Program-made: the position numbers and the translations under genes
NCBI GenBank assembly: GCA_963778675.1
Contig: CAVZVI010000008.1
Location: 372,001 to 436,000, forward strand
Direction of reading: 5' to 3'
Source of the DNA: CAWCDJ01 sp963778675
Lineage (GTDB): Bacteria; Acidobacteriota; Terriglobia; Bryobacterales; Bryobacteraceae
DNA: 64,000 bases
Part shown: one piece after another, positions 17,854 to 26,342 of the stretch
Position numbering within the stretch: position 1 is the stretch's first letter
Layout of the letters: each line of letters opens with the position of its first letter
Notes under the pieces: generated by a model
Databases searched by the model: none
Seen by the model: the letters and a program-made list of their open reading frames with translations, nothing else
What the model was told of the DNA's origin: nothing

Positions 17854-20276
17854 TACTTTCGATCTTCACTTAGGGATAGTATCTGATCCGGCTTAACGCC
17901 TTCTAACTTCTGTATAACTCCGCTCGGCCAGTGAACCTCCAGAGAGTCGATCCTCTCATGACCACCTAGCCCGAAATGCTGGCGATACGGGTTAGTTGTC
18001 CCGAAGCCTTCCCCGCCTTTTATCTCGCGATAGACCAGCAGATTGCCCGCTTTCACCGTAATCTGCGCGCCGATAGCGAACCGGTTACTCTTCACTCCGT
18101 GCAAGTCCACTTCCAGCCAGTGATCCCGGTTGCCCTTTAAGTTCCGGTAGAAGGCGTTATAAGTGTGGTCGCCAGGATAATGTCCACCCAACTGGGCGAA
18201 GATATCCAGGTCCCCATCCCCGTCGATATCAATGAAGGTAACTCCGTGCCCCTTGTTGCCGGGGCGCGCAAAGTCCACATAATTCGTAAAATCCACAAAT
18301 GTCCCATCGCCGTTGTTCCGGAAAAGCCGGTTCGGCTCGAGACGGCTCATCTGAGGATCGCCGGTTCCGATGTAAAGGTCCACATAGCCGTCGTTATCCA
18401 GGTCCGCGACGCCGGCGCCCATCGTCCCGGCCGGGTAGTACAGCTTGGACTCGAACGTCACATCCGTGAACGTCCCATCGCCGTTATTGCGAAACAGGCG
18501 GCTCGAATCCGGATGGATCGCCCGTGCATTCGCGGGCGCATAGCCCTTCTTCAGTCCCTCGACGGTGACGTCCCATGGAGCCAGGCTGGTGGTCAGGATA
18601 TCGGGCCAGCCGTCGTTGTTGTAGTCGAAGAAGAAGCAGACGAATCCGTCGTGCGGCGGCTGCACGACCCCGGCCCTTGCCGCCGCGTCCGTGAAGTGCC
18701 AGTTGCCGTCATTGTGATACAGGCGGTTGGGCGCTCCGGCAAGGCCATTGATGAGAATATCGAGCCGGCCGTCTTTGTCGTAATCGCCCAGCGCAATGCC
18801 GATCGCGCCATACTGCGGCGGCTCGTCGAGGCCGGCCTGCTTCGTGACGTTCGTGAAGGTGCCGTCGCGATTGTTGCGGTAAATCTGCGGGACGCTGCCT
18901 TCCTTGAGCACGCCATTGGCGATCACGACATCCGGGTAGCCGTCGTTGTCGAGATCGCCCCATAGCGACACGAACCCGGAACCCGCGTCGTCCAGGCCGC
19001 TTCGCCTGGAGACATCGACGAACTTTCCGTTTTCATTGTGAAAGAGCAAGTTCCGCATCGGCCCGCTCCAGCCGTTGAGCGAGACGTAGAGGTCGAGCCA
19101 GCCGTCGTTGTCATAATCCACCAGGTTCAAACTGTAGCCGGAAGGCACATGGCTGAGGCCGGCCGGCCCGGTGATGTCGGTGAATCGACCGCCATCGTTG
19201 CGGTAGACGCGTAGAAAGGTGCCGCTGCCCGCCACGATCAGGTCCTGGTCGCCATCGCCGTCGATGTCCCCCCAGGCGCAGGTCCCGTTCCCGTTCAGCG
19301 CGCGGATGCCCAGCGATGCCGCCACGTCCTGGAACTCCAGGTTGTAGTCGCCCGGGGGCCGGGGGGCGGCGGGAAACAGCGTGGCCGCCGGAAGCGGCGG
19401 TTTGGGCCCCTTGATCTGATCGAGCGCCACCTTGAGGAGCCACTGGTCTACGGAGTTCATTCTCCATTGCAGGGCCTCATAGAAATTGGAGGCGGCATCC
19501 TGATACTCGCCGAGCCGGTAGTATGCGGCGCCCATCTCGCGCAGCGTGGCGGTCCTTTGCTCCAGGGTGATATTTCGCTTCAACTCCTGCTGGTAGTAGG
19601 AAATGGCCTCCCGGAACATGCCGCGGCGGGAGAGCGTGTTCCCCATCAGGAACAGCGCGGCGGTTTCTTCGTTGCTGTAGGGAATCGAGTCGTCGATCAC
19701 CCGCTCCAGAAGGTCGATCGAGCGGTCGAGCCCGATCAGGGGATCGTGCGGCACGCGGTCGCCGCCCTCGCGAGTGAAACGCACCTCTCCCGACATCCAC
19801 TCGCTCAGATTCAGCAGGAACGTATTGGCGTGCGGCTCCAGTTTGGCGACCCGCGCCGCCATCTCGTATGCGAGGTTCGGGTCGTAGTACAGCAGTTCCG
19901 CCCTGGCGTGGATCACGGCCGCCGCGCGCAGAGCGGGGATGTGATCCGGATCGAGCTTCAGGGTGGAATTCAGCGCTTCCATCGCCAGCGCGAGCGAGAT
20001 CCGGCGCTTCTCCGGCTCCTTCCGCTGGTAGAAGTCGAGCAGGTGCGACCTGGCGATCTGGTATAAGACCTCGGGGTCGCCCGGCCGCTTCTTTCTTTCC
20101 GACTCCAACTCGGTGCGAGCCTCCGCCGTCTTGCCCTCGCGCAGCAGCGCCAGCGCCTTCTGCAAAGGCCCGGTCTTTTCCACCAGCGGCGGGAGGTGCG
20201 GCGCATGCTCGCCCTGCTGAGCGTAGACGATCAGGACCGCGGCAGCGGCGGCCACGGCGGCTGCCGCGCGCTTCAT
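17853..20276 (-). CDS. fused TPR + FG-GAP propeller + ASPIC/UnbV protein
   Basis: 807 residues. After a signal peptide (MKRAAAAVAAAAAVLIVYAQQ), residues ~35-290 are TPR-like helical repeats (GPLQKALALLREGKTAEARTEL; GEYQDAASNFYEALQW). Residues ~325-700 carry seven calcium-loop motifs of the FG-GAP/VCBS type (DIDGDGDQD, DYDNDGWLD, DLDNDGYPD, DYDKDGRLD, DYNNDGWPD, DLDNDGYVD, DIDGDGDLD), the count expected for a seven-bladed propeller. The C-terminus is an ASPIC/UnbV domain (SNRFAIGAQITVKAGN; IDSLEVHWPSGVIQKL). Predicted to be exported and calcium-stabilised. The start overlaps the stop of the TPR gene at 20273 as ATGA, so translation is coupled. It combines in one chain what the pair at 26343/27494 encodes as two proteins. 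The exact role is unknown; surface binding beside TonB receptors is an inference. Confidence 0.88.
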   Translation of the reverse strand: MKRAAAAVAAAAAVLIVYAQQGEHAPHLPPLVEKTGPLQKALALLREGKTAEARTELESERKKRPGDPEVLYQIARSHLLDFYQRKEPEKRRISLALAMEALNSTLKLDPDHIPALRAAAVIHARAELLYYDPNLAYEMAARVAKLEPHANTFLLNLSEWMSGEVRFTREGGDRVPHDPLIGLDRSIDLLERVIDDSIPYSNEETAALFLMGNTLSRRGMFREAISYYQQELKRNITLEQRTATLREMGAAYYRLGEYQDAASNFYEALQWRMNSVDQWLLKVALDQIKGPKPPLPAATLFPAAPRPPGDYNLEFQDVAASLGIRALNGNGTCAWGDIDGDGDQDLIVAGSGTFLRVYRNDGGRFTDITGPAGLSHVPSGYSLNLVDYDNDGWLDLYVSLNGWSGPMRNLLFHNENGKFVDVSRRSGLDDAGSGFVSLWGDLDNDGYPDVVIANGVLKEGSVPQIYRNNRDGTFTNVTKQAGLDEPPQYGAIGIALGDYDKDGRLDILINGLAGAPNRLYHNDGNWHFTDAAARAGVVQPPHDGFVCFFFDYNNDGWPDILTTSLAPWDVTVEGLKKGYAPANARAIHPDSSRLFRNNGDGTFTDVTFESKLYYPAGTMGAGVADLDNDGYVDLYIGTGDPQMSRLEPNRLFRNNGDGTFVDFTNYVDFARPGNKGHGVTFIDIDGDGDLDIFAQLGGHYPGDHTYNAFYRNLKGNRDHWLEVDLHGVKSNRFAIGAQITVKAGNLLVYREIKGGEGFGTTNPYRQHFGLGGHERIDSLEVHWPSGVIQKLEGVKPDQILSLSEDRK

Positions 20277-21061
20277 CGCTCGGCCTGCTTCCGCGCTTCG
20301 TAGCGCGCCGCGGCCTGAAAGTGCGGCTGTGCCTCGGCGGCCCGTCCGGTCCGAACATATGCCTTAGCGAGCAGCAGGTGAGCCTGGGCGGAAGTGGGCG
20401 CCAGCGCGACGGCGGATTCCAGGTAAGGGATCGCCTCCGCCGTCTTGCCCTGCTCGAGCAGCGCCCGGCCCAGGTACGTGTGGGCTTCGGCCGAATTCGG
20501 GAACCGTTTCAGAACTTCCTCGAGGGGCGCGACGGCTTCATTGAACCTCCCCTGCCGCTCCAGGAACAACCCGAGGGCCAGGCCCGGCCTCGGGTCGGCC
20601 TCGTGCGACAGCTCCAAAGCGCGGCGGAGGCTGGCCTCTGCGTCTTTGGGACTGCCCATGGCCTCCCGGGCGCGGCCCAGGCCGAGGTGATACTTCCAGG
20701 AATTCGGATCGCGGCTCAGGGCGCGTTCCAGCACGTTCATGGATTCCTGGTAGCGGTCCACGAGAAAAAGGGCGCGCGCATAGTAGTAGCAGGCGTCTTC
20801 GAGGTCCGGCTCGAGCCGGCATGCGCGGCCGAAGGGTCCCTCGGCTCGTTCGTAGTTATCCTGTTCGGCATAGGCGACGCCCAGTGCTTTCCAGACCTGC
20901 GCATCGTTGGGATGGGCCTTGACGGCGCGCTCGAAGGCGGAGGCCGCCGCGGCGAACTGCCCCTTCTGAAAGAGCGCAAGGCCCTGGTCGTAATCAGAAG
21001 TTTGCGCCGCGGCGGCCATTGCCGCGAACGCCCCAACTCGCAGTACCGATCCCCAGTTCAC
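20273..21061 (-). CDS. exported TPR-repeat protein
   Basis: 262 residues. I start at GTG 21061 (MNWGSVLRVGAFAAMAAAAQTS, signal-peptide-like) with AAGG upstream; the open frame continues upstream to 21265 but that part is Arg/His-rich, lies inside the divergent gene and has no family character. At least five TPR units are visible (YDQGLALFQKGQFAAAASAFERAV, AWKALGVAYAEQDNYERA, LGRALLEQGKTAEAIPYLESAV, LLLAKAYVRTGRAAEAQPHF). TPRs are protein-protein interaction scaffolds. The stop overlaps the start of the TPR/propeller fusion gene (ATGA), so the two are co-translated and probably work together. Confidence 0.82.
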   Translation of the reverse strand: MNWGSVLRVGAFAAMAAAAQTSDYDQGLALFQKGQFAAAASAFERAVKAHPNDAQVWKALGVAYAEQDNYERAEGPFGRACRLEPDLEDACYYYARALFLVDRYQESMNVLERALSRDPNSWKYHLGLGRAREAMGSPKDAEASLRRALELSHEADPRPGLALGLFLERQGRFNEAVAPLEEVLKRFPNSAEAHTYLGRALLEQGKTAEAIPYLESAVALAPTSAQAHLLLAKAYVRTGRAAEAQPHFQAAARYEARKQAER

Positions 21062-21078
21062 GCAAACCTTGGATGCTA

Positions 21079-21107
21079 ATATATCGGGATGCGCTACGCT
21101 ATCGCAA
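21079..21107 (-). promoter_or_regulatory. promoter for TPR gene, inside divergent gene start
   Basis: On the minus strand TTGCGA (21107-21102) and TATATT (21084-21079) are 17 bases apart; transcription would begin near 21072, about 11 bases before the GTG at 21061. The same AT island read on the plus strand gives TAATAT (21077-21082) six bases before the ATG at 21089. The -35 box lies within the coding sequence of the divergent gene. Confidence 0.4.
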
Positions 21108-22699
21108 GCGTGCTGGTGCTGTGCGCGATGGCGGCGGACACCCGCTGGTTCGAGGACCGTACGGCGGCATCCGGCATTGTTCTCACGCTGCAGTACGCTC
21201 CGACGCCGAATAAACACCAGATCGAGACCATGGCGGGAGGCGTCGCCGTGCTCGACTACGATCATGACGGCCGCCCCGACCTGTTTTTCACCAACGGCGC
21301 CCCTCAGCCGTCACTGGTCAAATCCGGGGGGACCTATGCCAACCGCCTGTACCGCAACGTGGGCGATTGGGCCTTCGAGGACGTCACTGAAAAGGCCGGG
21401 CTGGGCGGGCAAGGGTTCGACATTGCCGCCGCCGCGGCCGATTTCGACAACGACGGCCACACCGACCTCTTCGTCGCGGGAGTGAACCGCAGCTATCTCT
21501 ACCGCAACCGCGGCGACGGCACATTCGAGGATGTGACCGCCAAGGCCGGAGTGGCGGACCTGGGCCGCTGGGCGGTTTCCGCAGGCTGGTTCGATTACGA
21601 CAACGACGGCCGCCTCGACCTGTTCGTCGTCAACTACGTCAAGTGGGACCCCGCCAAGGAACCATTCTGCGGCGAACCGGGCGGCTACCGCACGTACTGC
21701 CATCCCCGTTTTTATGAAGGCCTGCCCGATACGCTGTATCACAACAACGGGGACGGTACCTTCACCGACGTCTCGGAGCAATCGGGTATCGCTGCGCATA
21801 TCGGCAAGGGTATGGGAGTGGCTTTCGCCGATTACGACGGCGATGGCCGGATGGATGTCTTCGTCGCCAACGATACCGTACCGAGCTTCCTCTTCCACAA
21901 CCTGGGAAACGGCAGGTTCAAGGAGGTGGCGTTCGAGGCCGGGGTGGCAATGAACGACGATGGCCGCGCGTTATCGTCCATGGGAGTCGATTTCCGCGAC
22001 ATCGATAACGACGGCCGCCCCGATCTCTTCATCACCGCGCTCACGAACGAAACCTTCCCGTTCTATCGCAACCTGGGCAAAGGCCTGTTCGGAGACGCTA
22101 CCTATCAGAGCCGGATCGGTGCGGCCACCCTGCCGCTCAGTGGCTGGGGCGCCGGTGTTTACGACTTCGACAACGACGGCCGCAAAGATCTGTTCGCCGT
22201 CTGCGGAGACGTCCAGGACAACACCGAGCGCTTTTCCGGACGCAAGTCTCGCCAGCCAGCCTTGTTGCTGAAGAATCTCGCGGGCGGCACGTTCGAGTCT
22301 CACGCGGTCACGCCGCCGGCGCAATACCGCGGCGCTGCCTTCGCCGATTTCGACGGCGACGGCCGGGTGGATGTGGTGCTGACCGCCCTTGGCCAGCGGC
22401 CCGTGCTGCTGCGGAACAGTTCGGGGCAGGGCAACCACTGGCTCGGGTTGAGACTGACAGGCTTGCGGAGCAATCGCGACGCGATCGGCGCTCGCATCCA
22501 CCTCGTCACGGCTTCCGGTGAACAGTGGAACCACGTGACTACGGCGGTAGGCTATGCCGGCAGCAGCGAGCAAGCCGTTCACTTCGGCTTGGGCCAAGAC
22601 GGCCGTGTGAAGCTGGTGGACATCACCTGGCCCTCGGGTGCCATACAGCACATACCGGATCCTCCCTCCGACGCATATCTCAGCGTCCGCGAACCATAA
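21089..22699 (+). CDS. FG-GAP propeller + ASPIC/UnbV protein (CRTAC1-like)
   Basis: 536 residues with signal peptide MRYAIASVLVLCAMAAD. Seven calcium-loop motifs are present (DYDHDGRPD, DFDNDGHTD, DYDNDGRLD, DYDGDGRMD, DIDNDGRPD, DFDNDGRKD, DFDGDGRVD), each spaced as a propeller blade and often followed by LYHNNGDGTFTDVS-type strands. Residues ~450-530 form the ASPIC/UnbV domain (HWLGLRLTGLRSNRDAIGARI ... DITWPSGAIQHI). Integrin-like calcium propellers usually bind proteins or glycans outside the cytoplasm. The ATG lies only 27 bases from the start of the divergent TPR gene, so the two share a promoter region. The TonB receptor follows in the same direction after its own promoter. The true ligand cannot be read from the sequence. 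Confidence 0.88.
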   Translation: MRYAIASVLVLCAMAADTRWFEDRTAASGIVLTLQYAPTPNKHQIETMAGGVAVLDYDHDGRPDLFFTNGAPQPSLVKSGGTYANRLYRNVGDWAFEDVTEKAGLGGQGFDIAAAAADFDNDGHTDLFVAGVNRSYLYRNRGDGTFEDVTAKAGVADLGRWAVSAGWFDYDNDGRLDLFVVNYVKWDPAKEPFCGEPGGYRTYCHPRFYEGLPDTLYHNNGDGTFTDVSEQSGIAAHIGKGMGVAFADYDGDGRMDVFVANDTVPSFLFHNLGNGRFKEVAFEAGVAMNDDGRALSSMGVDFRDIDNDGRPDLFITALTNETFPFYRNLGKGLFGDATYQSRIGAATLPLSGWGAGVYDFDNDGRKDLFAVCGDVQDNTERFSGRKSRQPALLLKNLAGGTFESHAVTPPAQYRGAAFADFDGDGRVDVVLTALGQRPVLLRNSSGQGNHWLGLRLTGLRSNRDAIGARIHLVTASGEQWNHVTTAVGYAGSSEQAVHFGLGQDGRVKLVDITWPSGAIQHIPDPPSDAYLSVREP

Positions 22700-22744
22700 A
22701 AGTTCGCATTCACAACAAATCTGCCTTCCAGGAGCGAAAAATGC

Positions 22745-22772
22745 TTGCATCCCGTACTGGGTCTGATATAAT
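22745..22772 (+). promoter_or_regulatory. strong sigma70-type promoter for third receptor
   Basis: TTGCAT (22745-22750), 16-base spacer, TATAAT (22767-22772). The predicted leader is about 65 bases and holds a purine-rich GTGAGGGA ribosome site before ATG 22845. Confidence 0.65.
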
Positions 22773-22844
22773 CCAACACAATTTTTGAAACCATTCCGTT
22801 CTTGGGTGCTTTCGGGCAGGAAGTCTGAAAAGTGAGGGATACAA

Positions 22845-25800
22845 ATGCAAAGATTGACCATGCAAGTCATGGCGGCCACGCTGTTTTCCGCCAGTTTCCT
22901 CTGTGGCCAACAGATATCGGGATCGATTACCGGTGTGGTGAAGGACAGCCAGCAGGCTGCCGTCGCCGGCGCCAAGGTAACCGTCAACAACCAGGAGCAG
23001 GGAACCACGCGTGAGGTGATTGCCGCGCCTGACGGCTCCTTCGTATTCACCCAGTTGCAGCCGGGGGCCTACACCATTGCGGTGGAAGCGACCGGGTTCA
23101 AGAAGTTCGAACAAAAGGACGTGCGGGTGTTCGCGAATGACCGTCTGAGCCTTGGCGACATCGTCCTGAGCGTTGGTGCGCTAACGGAGACCGTCACGGT
23201 CGAAGCGCAGGGCGACACCGTGCAGACCGGAAGCGCCGAACGTGCCGGCGTGTTGACCGGGCGGCAGGTGATGGAACTTTCCGAGAACGGGCGCAGCCTG
23301 TTCGACCTGACGCGCGTGCTTCCCGGCGTCGTCTACACCGGCGGGCTTGGCGGCATTCAAGCCAACGGCAACCGCGGCAACCAGAACAATTTCACGCTGG
23401 ATGGAGTTACGAATGTCGATACCGGGTCGAACGGCGGAACGCTCGCCACAACGAACATCGACATGATCGCCGAGATGAAGGTGATTACCAATTCGCAGCC
23501 GGCGGAGTTCGGCCGGTCTTCGGGCGCCCAGATTGAGGTTGTCACCAAGAGCGGGACCAGGGACTTTCACGGAACGGGTTACTTCTTCCACCGCCACGAA
23601 GACCTGAACGCTAATTCCTGGCGCAACAATGTGGATGGCCGCAAGAAGGATTATTACCGCTACAACACGGCGGGTTTCAACGTCGGCGGCCCCGCGTACA
23701 TTCCCGGGAAGTTTAATCGCAACAAGGACAAGCTGTTCTTCTTCATGGGAATCGAATGGCAGAAACAGTTGGTGCCCCAGGGGCTGCACAATGTGACCGT
23801 GCCCACTGCGGCCGAGCGCCAGGGCGACTTTTCTCAAACTCACGATGGCGGCGGCGCACCGGTCACCATTTTCGATCCCGCCAACGGCAAACAGCCGTTC
23901 CCCGGCAACATCATTCCCAAGAGCCGTTTCAACCCGGACGGCGCCAAGATCCTGAACTGGTACCCGATGCCGAACGCTCTCGGCGTCGACCCCTCGTACA
24001 ACTATCAGACCTCCGACTCCAACACCTACCCGAGGCGCGAGGAAATCTATCGCGGCGACTACAACATCAGCGACAAGTGGAAGGCCTACGCGCGCTACAT
24101 TCGAACCAAGGATGAAACCAGCATGGCGTACGGCCAGTGGAATGCGAGCTACAACATCCCGTTCGGTCCGATGAGCTTTGGCGCTCCGGGATGGTCCTTC
24201 GTATCCAACGTGACTACGATTATCAACCCGACGCTGACCAACGAGTTCGTGTTCGGCTCTTCGCGCAACGACCTCCATATCACGCCGATCACCGACGCCT
24301 TCAACGCCAGCAAGGTGGGGGTGTCCTACACCATGCCGTTTCCGAGTGCCGACAAGCTGAAACTGGTGCAGAACTGGAACTTCGGCGGTGTTTCCAACGG
24401 CCCCACCACCAACTTCGCCGGGACGCCTTTCCTGAATTTCAACCACACATACGACATCACGGACAGCGTCGCGAAGGTTCACGACACCCACACGATGAAG
24501 GCCGGCATCTATCTGCACAAGAGCCTGAAGGACCAGACGGCATTCACGTCCGTGAATGGCATTATCAACTTCGACCGGGACGCCAACAACCCGCTGGACA
24601 GCAACTGGGCGTTCTCGAACGCGCTGCTGGGGAACTACGACACCTTACAGCAGTCCAGTGAAGTGTTGAACGGCCAGTATCGCTCGTGGAACGTCGAATG
24701 GTATGTTCAGGACAACTGGCGCGTGACCCAAAAACTGACTCTCGAATATGGGATCCGGTTCTACTGGGTGCAGCCGCAGTACGACAAGGCACTACAGACT
24801 TCCGCGTGGAACCCTGCGCTTTACAATACCGCTTCCACAGCGGTGCTTCGGACCGCCGGTCTTGATTCCAACGGCAATCGCATCTCCATCAACCCCTTGA
24901 CAGGCGAGCAGGGTCCGGCGGCGCTGATTGGCTCGATCGTGAATACGGGCAAGGGTTTCGTGAACGGCGTTTACGCGAACGGCATGGGCCAAGCCGGAAA
25001 GAACGGGTATCCCAAAGGCCTGATGGCGGACCGCGGCATTCTCTTTGCTCCCCGTCTCGGCATCGCCTACCAGTTCGACTCAAAGACCGTGGTGCGCGCG
25101 GGCGGCGGCGTTTTCTATGACCGCCTGCAGGGCAACCCGGTGTTCGATATGCTGCCGAACCCTCCTTCCACGATCATCCCGAAGTTCTACTACGGCAACC
25201 TCGCCTCAATTCCACCGGCCTCGGCGGGCACCTTCTTCCCAGCCGGCGTAGTAGGCTTCGACGAAGGTGGCAATATTCCGACGACCTACAACTGGAACCT
25301 GACGGTTCAACGCCAGTTGCCCTTCGATCTGCTCCTGGATGTCGGCTATGTCGGCTCGGTATCGAATCACAACCTGTATCGCGTGAATCAGAACGCGATC
25401 CCGCTGGGCGCCGCGTGGCTGCCCCAGAACCAGGATCCTCTCAATGCCAACCCGAAGTTCGACGGCACCACTTCCAACCAGCCGAACTTCTACCGGCCTT
25501 ACCTGGGCTATTCCAACACCACGGATTACGGCTTCGGTGCCAACTCGAACTATAACTCGCTCCAGGTAGCGGCCCACCGCCGCTTCGGCCGGAACTTCAC
25601 ATTCGACGCGGCCTACACCTGGTCGAAGGTCCTGGGAACCGCCAACGATGACGGCGTCAACGTCAACCCGTTCAATGCCCGCGTCGCCGAGTACGGTCCG
25701 CTGTTCTACGACCACACGCACGTGTTGGTATTCAACTACGTCTATAACCTGCCTACCTTTGTGACGTCCAAATCGGCCTTTGGAAAACTGGCCGGCGGCA

Positions 25801-26327
25801 TCGCCAACGACTGGCAGATCTCCGGCATCACCACCTTGCAGACAGGCCAGCCGGACAACCTGTCGTTTTCGATCAGCGGCATCGGCAACCTCAACGAGCG
25901 CTACACCGGTTCGCCGGATGTCGGCCCGCGAGTAGTCATGAACGGTTCACCCAGCTACCCGAAGGGCATCTACCAGTGGATGAATCCTTCGATTCTCGGC
26001 CTGCCGCCGGTGAAAGGCAGCGCGGGCTTCGATTCCGCGCCACGCTCCATCCGCCGGCCCGGCGACAACGACTGGGATGTTTCGATCTTCAAGAACATCC
26101 CGCTGCCGCGTGAGGGAATGAAGATTCAGTTGCGCGTGGAGATGTTCAACGCGTTCAACCACGCGCGCTTCAACGACTTCAACCGCAGCGCGCAGTTCAA
26201 TCAGGCCGGCCAGCTCATCAATACGCCTACCGTGTTGGGCGGCACCGGCGGACGTTTCGGATTCGGCGCCCTTACCGGGACCGCCGATCCTCGCCGGATC
26301 CAACTCGCAGCGAAGTTTTACTTCTGA
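22845..26327 (+). CDS. TonB-dependent receptor, Oar-like
   Basis: 1160 residues from ATG 22845, with GAGGGA seven to eight bases upstream. Signal peptide MQRLTMQVMAATLFSASFLCGQQ; regulatory-like domain at ~24-110 (ISGSITGVVKDSQQAAVAGAKVTV; TQLQPGAYTIAVEATG); plug (FTLDGVTNVDTGSNGG, AEFGRSSGAQIEVVTKSG); long barrel ending in LAAKFYF with terminal Phe. It differs clearly from the tandem pair at 10188/14093 and so probably recognises another ligand. A TPR gene starts 15 bases after its stop and an ASPIC/UnbV propeller gene overlaps that, making a receptor-TPR-propeller operon. Confidence 0.93.
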   Translation: MQRLTMQVMAATLFSASFLCGQQISGSITGVVKDSQQAAVAGAKVTVNNQEQGTTREVIAAPDGSFVFTQLQPGAYTIAVEATGFKKFEQKDVRVFANDRLSLGDIVLSVGALTETVTVEAQGDTVQTGSAERAGVLTGRQVMELSENGRSLFDLTRVLPGVVYTGGLGGIQANGNRGNQNNFTLDGVTNVDTGSNGGTLATTNIDMIAEMKVITNSQPAEFGRSSGAQIEVVTKSGTRDFHGTGYFFHRHEDLNANSWRNNVDGRKKDYYRYNTAGFNVGGPAYIPGKFNRNKDKLFFFMGIEWQKQLVPQGLHNVTVPTAAERQGDFSQTHDGGGAPVTIFDPANGKQPFPGNIIPKSRFNPDGAKILNWYPMPNALGVDPSYNYQTSDSNTYPRREEIYRGDYNISDKWKAYARYIRTKDETSMAYGQWNASYNIPFGPMSFGAPGWSFVSNVTTIINPTLTNEFVFGSSRNDLHITPITDAFNASKVGVSYTMPFPSADKLKLVQNWNFGGVSNGPTTNFAGTPFLNFNHTYDITDSVAKVHDTHTMKAGIYLHKSLKDQTAFTSVNGIINFDRDANNPLDSNWAFSNALLGNYDTLQQSSEVLNGQYRSWNVEWYVQDNWRVTQKLTLEYGIRFYWVQPQYDKALQTSAWNPALYNTASTAVLRTAGLDSNGNRISINPLTGEQGPAALIGSIVNTGKGFVNGVYANGMGQAGKNGYPKGLMADRGILFAPRLGIAYQFDSKTVVRAGGGVFYDRLQGNPVFDMLPNPPSTIIPKFYYGNLASIPPASAGTFFPAGVVGFDEGGNIPTTYNWNLTVQRQLPFDLLLDVGYVGSVSNHNLYRVNQNAIPLGAAWLPQNQDPLNANPKFDGTTSNQPNFYRPYLGYSNTTDYGFGANSNYNSLQVAAHRRFGRNFTFDAAYTWSKVLGTANDDGVNVNPFNARVAEYGPLFYDHTHVLVFNYVYNLPTFVTSKSAFGKLAGGIANDWQISGITTLQTGQPDNLSFSISGIGNLNERYTGSPDVGPRVVMNGSPSYPKGIYQWMNPSILGLPPVKGSAGFDSAPRSIRRPGDNDWDVSIFKNIPLPREGMKIQLRVEMFNAFNHARFNDFNRSAQFNQAGQLINTPTVLGGTGGRFGFGALTGTADPRRIQLAAKFYF

Positions 26328-26342
26328 GTATACTGAGCGTGG

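Noticed and set aside
21062..21265. N-terminal extension of the TPR gene to ATG-like start at 21265
   Set aside because: It would overlap the divergent propeller gene by about 180 bases, is Arg/His-rich and lacks a signal peptide; the start at 21061 gives one.
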